Shown in pieces: positions 1 through 5,144 of a stretch of 10,687 nucleotides of DNA. The notes under the pieces are model-generated. The model saw nothing but the letters and a program-made list of their open reading frames with translations. It did no database searches and was not told where the DNA came from. This DNA comes from Dehalococcoidia bacterium (GTDB lineage Bacteria; Chloroflexota; Dehalococcoidia; GIF9; AB-539-J10). The DNA lies in assembly GCA_030606765.1 (NCBI GenBank), contig JAUWFX010000052.1, positions 1 through 10,687 on the forward strand, read 5' to 3'. Numbering within the stretch: the stretch's first letter is position 1; each line of letters starts with the position of its first letter. Both the position numbers and the translations under genes were made by a program.

Positions 1-1095
1 TAAAGAAGCAACGCCCTTCCTCCCCCACGCCTGGAAGTAAGGATAGAGGAAAACAAGCCCGGCCATGGCCAAAAAGCTGAGTTGAAAAGAGACGCTCCAC
101 AAGACATGCGGTTGGATTCCCACCATCACCGCGGCAGCGAATGCCAGGGCAATAATGGCGCTTCGCTGCCTCCCCAGATATTCAGCTATTAAAAACAGGC
201 TTCCCATAATTACCGCCCGAATTATCGGCGGATGCATCCCGGCAAGCAGGGCGTAAAGCCATATAAGCGCCAGAGTCAGCCAGATATATGTGGAACGCCG
301 CCTGCCAAAGACCAGGATGCCAAAGCTGAGTAACATGGCAATAATGATGCTGATATGTAAGCCGGAAATAGCTAGCAGGTGTGCTGTCCCCGTCCTGGAA
401 AAGGCTTGATAAAGGGAATCAGGTATGTTGCCTCTCAAGCCCAGCAAAATACCCTGAGCCAACGAGCCTTGTGGTTCAGGCAAGGCTCTGGCTAAAGAAG
501 CCGAGAGCCGTTCCCTCAAAGAGTAAATCCACTGCAAAGGTTTCAAGCCCTGGCTATGGTCTAGAACTTCTACCCCGGGATAATAGATGACCGAATAGAT
601 TCCCTGGCGAGCCAAATAGCCCTTATAGTCGAAATCTTCAAATTGGGGAGGCGTCTCCAGCTTTCCCGTTATTTTAAGGACATCTCCATAATGATAGGCG
701 GGGTATCTGGGTACTCGAATCAAAGTGGTACCTGCTGCTTCTTCTTTTTCGCTGTTTACAATTATTTCGCTGGCGGAGAATGTCAGCAGGCAATATCTAT
801 CCCGGATGTCAGGCTCCTCTGCCACCATACCTTGAATCTCTACAATTCCCGTGTCGTTGTAGAAGCAGAGAGAATGTTCATCTACTAGAGGCAAGCTTGA
901 CGGGAAGTGAAGCCCGCCGCCGAGGAGGGCAAAGAGGCATAAGCCAGCTACTATTAAGGTTTTCTTGCTGCTGGGGAAGAAAGGTATGAGCGCGAAGGGG
1001 ATAAGTCCGAAGGCGAGTGCAAGCAAAGGCGGGCTAATCTTTGAACCCAGGAATATCCCGGCTACCCAGGCACAGCTAACATAGAGAAGCCACAT
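1..1095 (-). CDS. comEC: ComEC/Rec2 competence channel, N-terminal part (cut by window edge)
   Basis: Inner-membrane DNA-uptake channel protein that moves single-stranded DNA into the cytosol after capture by ComEA. The reading frame is open from an ATG at 1095 down to base 1 (365 codons, no stop), so the C-terminal part lies outside the window. Residues about 1-70 give two or three hydrophobic segments; 80-170 is a soluble DUF4131-like OB-fold region; from about 215 comes the Competence domain with the diagnostic HLLAISGLHISI motif near residue 240, followed by a run of membrane helices including the GMHPPIIRA loop. Start: TAG lies in frame four codons upstream of this ATG, and TTAGGG gives a weak RBS. 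Its usual partner comEA is on the same strand but about 2.1 kb upstream, which is abnormal for this pair. Family identity is sure; the C-terminal beta-lactamase-like domain cannot be judged. Confidence 0.95.
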   Translation of the reverse strand, partial: MWLLYVSCAWVAGIFLGSKISPPLLALAFGLIPFALIPFFPSSKKTLIVAGLCLFALLGGGLHFPSSLPLVDEHSLCFYNDTGIVEIQGMVAEEPDIRDRYCLLTFSASEIIVNSEKEEAAGTTLIRVPRYPAYHYGDVLKITGKLETPPQFEDFDYKGYLARQGIYSVIYYPGVEVLDHSQGLKPLQWIYSLRERLSASLARALPEPQGSLAQGILLGLRGNIPDSLYQAFSRTGTAHLLAISGLHISIIIAMLLSFGILVFGRRRSTYIWLTLALIWLYALLAGMHPPIIRAVIMGSLFLIAEYLGRQRSAIIALAFAAAVMVGIQPHVLWSVSFQLSFLAMAGLVFLYPYFQAWGRKGVASL

Positions 1096-1103
1096 GAAAG
1101 AGC

Positions 1104-1111
1104 CCTAATCC
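1104..1111. repeat. Left copy of 8-bp direct repeat CCTAATCC
   Basis: Lies 8 bases upstream of the comEC start codon. On the minus strand it reads GGATTAGG and supplies the weak RBS-like TTAGGG of comEC. It is identical to 3190-3197 and could be a target-site duplication or recombination core. Confidence 0.5.
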
Positions 1112-1315
1112 CGTCCGACTAAGTTGTGACCTAGTTTACCAGTTTGCCTTGCATGAAGGGTAGGCATAACGAACTCATCCCTGTGATAAAATAGAACTAC
1201 ATTGAAAATGCAGCAAATGCTGCAGTTGATAGGAATGATAACGGCTGCAGAATTGTTATAGAAGGTGAGATTCTTTACGAACCATTGCCTGATATAGAAA
1301 GGAGAGTGAAAAGTT

Positions 1316-1765
1316 GTGAAGGTTGGTTCTGACCCAACGGGTCTTTTTGAGTATGATGCCAGTAAAGAGTTGATTGTGCGACTGAAGCATGACGCAGACA
1401 TAGTCCAGTCCATAACAGAACTTGCTAAGAATAAGGGAATTGAGGCGGGAATCATTACGGCAATCGGTGCCTTGAAGCGTGCCAAGCTTGGCTATTATGA
1501 CCAGAGAAGTCAAGAATATCGAGAGATAAGAATTGATTCGCCTCATGAAATGGCAAGTTGTATAGGAAACGTCTCGTTAAAAGATGGAGAGCCCTTCACT
1601 CATGTGCATGTGGTACTTGCCGATGAAATGGGAAATACTAAGGCCGGTCATTTGTTGGAGGGAATCGTTTTTGCTGCTGAAGTTCACTTGCATCAACTGG
1701 AAGGTCCGAAGCTCGAGCGAAAATACGATGAGGTGACTGGTCTGTCGCTTTGGAACATGGAATAA
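1316..1765 (+). CDS. PPC/DUF296-domain protein
   Basis: Single-domain PPC (plants and prokaryotes conserved, DUF296) protein of 149 residues, a usual length for bacterial and archaeal stand-alone members, which form trimers. Biochemical role is not settled; many are annotated as DNA-binding only because plant AHL proteins fuse this domain to AT-hooks. Visible signatures: GIITAIGALKRAKLGYY at about 45-61, the His pair HVHVVL at 96-101, and GHLLEGIVFAAEVHL at 111-125. His96, His98 and His112 correspond to the conserved putative metal site. The start is GTG at 1316 with AAGGAG 11 bases upstream; no AT-hook precedes it. It runs opposite to comEC, inside the segment that splits the com operon, and is followed after 134 bp by a crotonase-family gene on the same strand. 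Family call is firm, function unknown. Confidence 0.88.
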   Translation: MKVGSDPTGLFEYDASKELIVRLKHDADIVQSITELAKNKGIEAGIITAIGALKRAKLGYYDQRSQEYREIRIDSPHEMASCIGNVSLKDGEPFTHVHVVLADEMGNTKAGHLLEGIVFAAEVHLHQLEGPKLERKYDEVTGLSLWNME

Positions 1766-1899
1766 AATTTATCTTATATTAATAACCCCAAACTAGCCTT
1801 CAACTGTGGTTCAGCCTATTGCGAACATATGATGGTCCCGCAAGCTATCGCCAAATCAGCAATTAAAGAATTCCGAAATATAATAGGAGGAGATGACAA

Positions 1900-2607
1900 A
1901 TGTACAAAACTATTCTGGTAGAAAAGAGAAACCATTTAGCCATACTCAGTTTTAATAGGCCAGAGAAACTCAATGCTATAAATGTACAGGTAAAGCGAGA
2001 GGTATCTCAAGCTCTAATCGAGTTGGAGGCTGACGATGATGTGAGAGTTGTCATCATGACTGGAGTCGGGCGTGCCTTCTCAAGTGGCTATGACATAACC
2101 GCTCCCGAGTCTGAACTGGAGGAGTTTATGAGTCTCAAGGAGGAGGAGAAGTTGTTGAACCTTGATAAGCCCACAATAGCAGCGATACATGGCTATACCT
2201 TGGGGGATGGGCTTCAGCAGGCGTTGCTGTGTGATATCAGGGTGGCTGCAGATGACACTGTTCTTGGCTTTATTGGGCCTTTAATTGGAGGGCTATGTTA
2301 TAGCGCCTTCTCAATTCTTCCCCAAGTAGTGGGTAGAGGCAAAGCCAATGAATTGCTTTTTACTTGTAGCCAAATAAGTGCTGAAGAGGCTTATAGAATA
2401 GGCTTGGTAAATAAAGTGGCGCCTCGTCAGCAACTCATGCCAGCGGCAGTGGACATAGCAGAGCAAATTACGAAAGTTACACCATTGTTGCTGAAATACA
2501 GCAAACGCATGTTAAGACAAGATTTCTTTAGCACTGATTATAAGGATCGCTTGCGAGAAGGGCTCAAGGTGATCTCAAGCCAGCGAAATTTGCAAGGAAG
2601 CGGCTAG
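1900..2607 (+). CDS. Enoyl-CoA hydratase/isomerase (crotonase) family protein, atypical
   Basis: Crotonase-fold protein of 235 residues, shorter than the usual 255-265. The N-terminal half is canonical: SFNRPEKLNAIN at 17-28, VVIMTG at 50-55 and the oxyanion-hole strand AFSSGYDI at 59-66; the second oxyanion segment is AAIHGYTLGDG at 94-104. The two catalytic Glu of enoyl-CoA hydratase are absent by my alignment: the GGGCELAMMCD motif reads GDGLQQALLCD (Glu to Gln106), and QPEI reads FIGP (Glu to Gly126). It therefore probably binds a CoA thioester but is unlikely to hydrate in the classical way; another crotonase chemistry or a non-catalytic role is possible. ATG at 1900 has a very strong RBS, AGGAGGAG, 8 bases upstream. 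It lies in the putative insertion, downstream of the PPC gene. No other fatty-acid oxidation gene is near. Confidence 0.85.
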   Translation: MYKTILVEKRNHLAILSFNRPEKLNAINVQVKREVSQALIELEADDDVRVVIMTGVGRAFSSGYDITAPESELEEFMSLKEEEKLLNLDKPTIAAIHGYTLGDGLQQALLCDIRVAADDTVLGFIGPLIGGLCYSAFSILPQVVGRGKANELLFTCSQISAEEAYRIGLVNKVAPRQQLMPAAVDIAEQITKVTPLLLKYSKRMLRQDFFSTDYKDRLREGLKVISSQRNLQGSG

Positions 2608-2696
2608 CAACCTCTAAAGAGAAAAGAACGTCTGTTTTTAAGAATCTGTGAGCTCTGCAGCTTGTTATAATCACACTCACTTGGTGAGCTTCATCT

Positions 2697-2867
2697 CTAC
2701 TCGATCACCAGCTCAGCCAGCGGATTTGGAGACAGCCTCAAGCTACCCTCAAACTTCACCGACCGAGTATAACTCAACACCATGTCAAGGCTTTCCCAGC
2801 CACCAAGCCTCCTAATGTGCGCAACATCTAAGCCAGCAGAGCGTAGGTTAAACAGCCAAATCCCTTC
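2697..2867 (-). pseudogene. Tyrosine recombinase (phage-type integrase) C-terminal remnant
   Basis: On the minus strand 56 sense codons run from just after an in-frame TGA (2868-2870) to a TAG at 2697-2699. They read as the end of a tyrosine-recombinase catalytic domain: NLRSAGLDVAHIRRLGGW, then ESLDMVLSYTRSVKFE and a short tail. By comparison with the family (box with His/Trp, then the nucleophilic Tyr), the Trp of GGW takes the place of the second His and the Tyr of SYTRS is the nucleophile. The upstream RHT-type Arg box and the whole N-terminal domain are missing, and the next in-frame triplet upstream is a stop, so this cannot be an active enzyme. It supports the view that the DNA between comEC and comEA arrived by integration. 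Remainder of 2608-2990 shows no gene. Confidence 0.75.
2710..2728. repeat. 19-bp imperfect direct repeat, copy 1
   Basis: AGCTCAGCCAGCGGATTTG lies within the last codons of the recombinase remnant and matches 3163-3181 at 18 of 19 bases. It could be half of an attachment-site pair or a trace of a second, almost fully lost integrase tail. Confidence 0.5.
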
Positions 2868-2929
2868 TCAAAAGTTCATTTACACTATCGACTTATGAAG
2901 CCTCTGACTATCCTCAAACCTTATGTTTC

Positions 2930-2958
2930 TTGTGTGTTGTCTACCAGGCTGCTATAAT
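2930..2958 (+). promoter_or_regulatory. Promoter for the Lys-rich microORF
   Basis: A perfect TATAAT -10 at 2953-2958 is preceded at 17 bp by TTGTGT (2930-2935; matches only the TTG of the consensus). Transcription would start near 2965, giving a leader of about 26 bases that includes AGGAG. Confidence 0.5.
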
Positions 2959-2990
2959 GCCCAAAGGGAATTGCGTTTACTAGGAGACGG

Positions 2991-3077
2991 ATGGCTCAGA
3001 AGAAAACAGCCAAAAAGACAGGAAAGAAAGAGCGGAAGAAAGCCTCTGAATATCTTCGGAAGGGCCCGAAGAAGTGA
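2991..3077 (+). CDS. Lys-rich basic microprotein, 28 aa
   Basis: A 28-codon ORF starting MAQKKTAKKTGKK and ending RKGPKK, then TGA directly followed by another stop-like TGA. Nearly half of its residues are Lys or Arg, with only a few acidic ones, suggesting a nucleic-acid-binding or ribosome-associated peptide, but I do not recognise a family. Support for being a real gene: RBS TAGGAG 5 bases upstream of the ATG and a TATAAT promoter at proper distance. It sits between the recombinase remnant and the right edge of the putative insertion. A-rich DNA makes Lys-rich ORFs easily by chance, so confidence is moderate; 3078-3190 holds nothing else that I can support. Confidence 0.45.
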   Translation: MAQKKTAKKTGKKERKKASEYLRKGPKK

Positions 3078-3162
3078 TGAGATAAGGGTCGATTTATTTG
3101 CAATCTTGAGCGGATTCTGTTTCATTCTTGCTCTACAGATAGCAAGGGAATAAAATGAACGT

Positions 3163-3181
3163 AGCCCAGCCAGCGGATTTG
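3163..3181. repeat. 19-bp imperfect direct repeat, copy 2
   Basis: AGCCCAGCCAGCGGATTTG differs from 2710-2728 by one base and ends 9 bp from the right-hand CCTAATCC copy, so the pair lies close to the inferred right junction of the insertion. Confidence 0.5.
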
Positions 3182-3189
3182 CAGGGCTT

Positions 3190-3197
3190 CCTAATCC
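3190..3197. repeat. Right copy of 8-bp direct repeat CCTAATCC
   Basis: Overlaps the comEA stop: on the minus strand GGATTAGG contains the last Asp codon GAT and TAG. Identical to 1104-1111. Confidence 0.5.
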
Positions 3198-3697
3198 GAC
3201 ACGGTTATGAAATCCTTTATCTTGTCGAATGTCGCTTCGCCGATGCCGCTGACCTTAAGCAAGTCCTCGATTCTTTTGAAAGGGCCGTTTTCACTGCGGT
3301 AATCCACAATACTTTGAGCCAGTACCTCACCTATGCCGGGCAGGGCTTCGAGGAGCCAGGGTTCGGCTCTATTTAGGTCTATCTTTTGGAGGAGTTCAGC
3401 CTCGCCTTCCCGTGGAATATAAAGCTCGATGTGGCTGAGGTCGGCATCGGGTTCAATGCCGGCAGCGGAAAGGAGCGTCTGCAAGGTATCACCTTCCTTC
3501 AAAGGATATATGCCAGGATTAACCACAGCGCCGCCGATGTAAAGCTCCCCGCTTTGCTCTGGAGGCTCTGTTTGCGATAGAACGATTTCCACAGGCTGGC
3601 TTCTGCTGTGCTGCACCGCCAGCATGACGCCGCCAGCTATTGCAGCGATAGCAAGAAGAACAGTTATGAATAGGTAAAATCTATCGGCACGGCTCAT
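3191..3697 (-). CDS. comEA: ComEA, membrane-anchored DNA receptor for uptake
   Basis: Binds double-stranded DNA outside the inner membrane and hands it to the ComEC channel. Protein of 168 residues: a positively charged N-terminus (MSRADR), one TM helix at about 7-28, an extracytoplasmic SLBB domain (LYIGGAVVNPGIYPLKEGDT at 52-71 through about 90), then a helix-hairpin-helix domain from IDLNRA (106) to the end with the two hairpins LPGIGEV (119-125) and VSGIGEAT (149-156), both with the Gly-Ile-Gly DNA-backbone turn. Complete domain order and length are normal. The ATG at 3697 has AAGGAG 9 bases upstream, and a TATAAT -10 lies further up at 3742-3737 without a good -35. The stop TAG overlaps the 8-bp repeat that bounds the putative insertion, and comEC now lies 2.1 kb downstream. 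Confidence 0.95.
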   Translation of the reverse strand: MSRADRFYLFITVLLAIAAIAGGVMLAVQHSRSQPVEIVLSQTEPPEQSGELYIGGAVVNPGIYPLKEGDTLQTLLSAAGIEPDADLSHIELYIPREGEAELLQKIDLNRAEPWLLEALPGIGEVLAQSIVDYRSENGPFKRIEDLLKVSGIGEATFDKIKDFITVSD

Positions 3698-3844
3698 GGC
3701 ATAGCTCCTTTCTCAATGACTAGCGTTCTGCATAATATTATATAACAAAATCCCCTCACCTCCACTACATTTTAAAACAGCCTCCTCCCCTAGTAAATTC
3801 AGCCTGGTGCGAAATGGGTTTTTGATGGTGCACGGCACACCCTC

Positions 3845-3874
3845 TTGACTTCACTGTAAGCCTACACATACAAT
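3845..3874 (+). promoter_or_regulatory. Near-consensus sigma-70-type promoter
   Basis: TTGACT at 3845-3850, 18-bp spacer, TACAAT at 3869-3874: ten of twelve consensus bases. The start would be near 3881, with a 30-base leader to the ATG of the 54-residue membrane protein. The rest of 3698-3911 is the divergent leader of comEA. Confidence 0.7.
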
Positions 3875-3911
3875 CCGGTAATAAAACTAATGTTCGATTA
3901 AAGGAGGAGAA

Positions 3912-4076
3912 ATGGAAGATTTGTGGATGATCCTATCCTGGGGCTCGCCTATTGGCCTTGGTATGGGCCTTGCCCTCATAGGCACCTTCGTCTGGCTGCT
4001 TGCTAAAGCTGACGAGATAAGCAAGCGCACAAAGGCATTTGCCCAGGAAAAGGGGCTGGAGAAGAAAAAGGAATAA
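3912..4076 (+). CDS. Small single-pass membrane protein, 54 aa
   Basis: Unrecognised microprotein. Short N-terminus (MEDLWM), a Gly-rich hydrophobic helix from about residue 7 to 31 (ILSWGSPIGLGMGLALIGTF), and a charged 23-residue cytoplasmic tail ending in EKKKE, which by the positive-inside rule puts the C-terminus in the cytosol. A GxGxGxA-like pattern in the helix suggests close helix packing or oligomerisation. Evidence for expression is strong: RBS AAGGAGG 6-7 bases before the ATG and a near-consensus promoter. It is divergent from comEA and upstream of the tmRNA system without overlap. Function unknown; related single-TM proteins are often annotated as hypothetical. Confidence 0.72.
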   Translation: MEDLWMILSWGSPIGLGMGLALIGTFVWLLAKADEISKRTKAFAQEKGLEKKKE

Positions 4077-4126
4077 CTACAGTCGCTTAGCAACTCGAAT
4101 CTTCACTGCCAGCCCTTCGCCTTTTG

Positions 4127-4162
4127 TCATTGCGAGCACCTGAAAGGTGCGTGGCAATCTCA
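4127..4162. repeat. Palindromic interspersed repeat (TCATTGCGAG...GCAATCTC type)
   Basis: TCATTGCGAGCACCTGAAAG followed by GTGCGTGGCAATCTCA folds into an interrupted hairpin: ATTGC (4129-4133) with GCAAT (4154-4158), and GCACCT (4136-4141) with AGGTGC (4145-4150), loop GAA. Elements with these ends are, to my knowledge, dispersed many times in Dehalococcoidia and some other environmental genomes. It lies in the 158-bp gap between the membrane microprotein and smpB and has no T-run, so it is not a good terminator. Confidence 0.7.
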
Positions 4163-4199
4163 GGAACAAAGCTGCGTTTATCAGGAAGTGCACCGTAAA

Positions 4200-4228
4200 T
4201 TGCTCGCCCTATGTCCCGGTGCTAAAAT
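4200..4228 (+). promoter_or_regulatory. smpB promoter, apparently giving a leaderless mRNA
   Basis: TTGCTC (4200-4205), 17-bp spacer, TAAAAT (4223-4228). The expected start, 6-7 bases past the -10, falls on the A of the smpB ATG at 4235. No Shine-Dalgarno sequence is present in front of smpB, which fits. Confidence 0.55.
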
Positions 4229-4234
4229 TGACAT

Positions 4235-4696
4235 ATGGCGAAAGGTTCCGGCGTAATAACCGTTAATCGCAAAGCTTACCACGACTATCATATCCAGGAG
4301 AGCTTTGAGGCAGGTATTGTTCTCAAAGGTTCCGAGATTAAATCCATCAGGGCAGGCAAGGTAAATCTGAGTGATGCCTATGCCAAACCGGAAAATGGTG
4401 AGCTATGGCTCCATAATAGCCATATTGCTTCCTACGATGCTGCCAGCTATAACACTCATGAGCCAGTCAGGCCTCGCAAGCTTCTTCTTCATAGAAAAGA
4501 GATTGATATCCTTGCCGGCAAGATTATGCAGAAGAGTTTGACTTTAGTGCCCCTTAAGCTGTATATTAAACATGGGGTGGCTAAATTAGAGCTGGGGGTG
4601 GCCAAAGGGAAGAAAGTTTACGATAAAAGGGAGGCTATCGCCCGTCGGGACGCAGACAGGGAAATAGAGCGGGCGATGAAGTATAGAAGGAGGTGA
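4235..4696 (+). CDS. smpB: SsrA-binding protein SmpB
   Basis: Trans-translation factor that binds the tRNA-like domain of tmRNA and fits its missing anticodon arm into the decoding site of stalled ribosomes. 153 residues, the normal length. Visible family motifs: NRKAYHDYHIQESFEAGIVL at about 11-30 followed by GSEIKSIRAGKVNLSDAY (33-50), the IASYDAASYNTHEPVRPRKLLL segment (64-85), VPLKLYIKHGVAKLELGVAKGKKVYDKRE (104-132), and the basic C-terminal tail ending in ERAMKYRRR, which becomes helical in the mRNA channel. The ATG at 4235 is the only start that keeps the standard N-terminus; it has no RBS and fits a leaderless transcript. The gene for tmRNA begins 22 bp after its stop codon, so both partners are likely made together. 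Confidence 0.97.
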   Translation: MAKGSGVITVNRKAYHDYHIQESFEAGIVLKGSEIKSIRAGKVNLSDAYAKPENGELWLHNSHIASYDAASYNTHEPVRPRKLLLHRKEIDILAGKIMQKSLTLVPLKLYIKHGVAKLELGVAKGKKVYDKREAIARRDADREIERAMKYRRR

Positions 4697-4718
4697 TGGG
4701 AAAAGCAGGCTGTAGTAT

Positions 4719-5057
4719 GGGGGCGCGTGGGTTCGACAGGGGAGGGCCTACAGAATTGCAGGCTGAGGTGCCACTAACCTCATAAAACAAGTGGCAAAAA
4801 ATAACTGGCGAACCTGTTTACGCTTAATGGTTCACATCTGACCTGAGCTCTCCTCGAAGTTTGGGATTAGGTGTCAGAAAAAATCGAGGCGCTCCAATCC
4901 TGATGCCGATAGGGGTTGGCTAAGAAAAATTGGCTGGTCTGGCTGGATTCGGTCAGCAGATTAAAGCTAGATGAGATAAAAAGAGCTGACTAAGCTTGTA
5001 GGATATTCTGGCAACCTTCTTTTGGACGGGGAGTTCAACCCTCCCCCGCCTCCACCA
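4719..5057 (+). ncRNA. ssrA: tmRNA (SsrA), one-piece, with GEPVYA tag reading frame
   Basis: The 5' end GGGGGCGCGTGGGTTCGACAG contains the acceptor strand and the conserved GGTTCGAC core of the tRNA-like domain. The acceptor GGGGGCG (4719-4725) pairs with CGCCTCC (5047-5053; one G-U), followed by A and encoded CCA (5055-5057). The T arm is GGGGAG-TTCAACC-CTCCCC. The tag frame that I favour starts at GGC 4807 after ATAACT and reads Gly-Glu-Pro-Val-Tyr-Ala, stop TAA 4825-4827; it lies in a hairpin closed by GAACC (4810-4814 region) and GGTTC, as expected for helix 5. Both the Gly start and the missing Leu-Ala-Ala end are unusual. It has no clear promoter of its own, so it may be processed from a smpB cotranscript. 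An intrinsic terminator follows. Confidence 0.95.
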
Positions 5058-5069
5058 AAGAAATTTAGA

Positions 5070-5101
5070 AGCGCCGGCTTTTCAGTGCTGGCGCTTTTTA
5101 T
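5070..5101 (+). terminator. Intrinsic terminator after ssrA
   Basis: A 9-bp stem AGCGCCGGC (5070-5078) with GCTGGCGCT (5087-5095), one G-T pair, 8-base loop, followed by five Ts. It ends the smpB-ssrA unit 12 bases after the CCA end and lies 44 bp from the stop of the convergent lipid kinase gene. Confidence 0.9.
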
Positions 5102-5144
5102 ATCCGTTCCCTCCAACTCCTCTGCTCTAAAACTTTTGCCGACG

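Larger units (their letters stand above)
1104..3197. mobile_element. Putative insertion remnant separating comEA from comEC
   Basis: Seen: an exact 8-bp direct repeat CCTAATCC sits at 1104-1111, just upstream of comEC, and at 3190-3197, covering the comEA stop codon. Between the copies lie two plus-strand genes opposite in direction to the com genes, a tyrosine-recombinase C-terminal remnant and a Lys-rich microORF. Known: comEA and comEC are commonly consecutive in one operon. Inferred: collapsing the repeat restores comEA ...GGATTAGG followed by CTCTTTC-type leader and the comEC ATG, that is, a tight operon junction. No terminal inverted repeats or intact recombinase were found, so this would be a decayed island or cassette, and the 8-bp repeat alone could be chance. 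Confidence 0.45.

Noticed and set aside
1195..1332. Open 45-codon plus-strand stretch (NYIENAANAAVDRNDNGCRI..., ending EGWF) overlapping the PPC start
   Set aside because: Protein-like in composition and perhaps the end of a lost gene, but it has no usable start codon, begins right after a TAG and matches no family that I recognise.
1105..1485. 126-codon minus-strand frame opposite the PPC gene
   Set aside because: Antisense to a well-supported gene; composition is not that of a coding frame and no RBS is present. Its last codons before TAG are only relevant as the left repeat.
1879..1884. TATAAT directly before the crotonase gene RBS
   Set aside because: A start about 7 bases further would cut off the AGGAGGAG RBS, and no -35 is seen; likely chance in an AT-rich leader.
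2923..3153. 76-codon plus-strand frame overlapping the Lys-rich ORF
   Set aside because: It has no RBS, starts upstream of the likely transcription start, and has odd composition; the hydrophobic end is not preceded by a start codon.
3815..3842. Short inverted repeat around GGTGCACGGCACACC upstream of the 3845 promoter
   Set aside because: Only a 4-bp stem with a short loop; too weak to call an operator or terminator.
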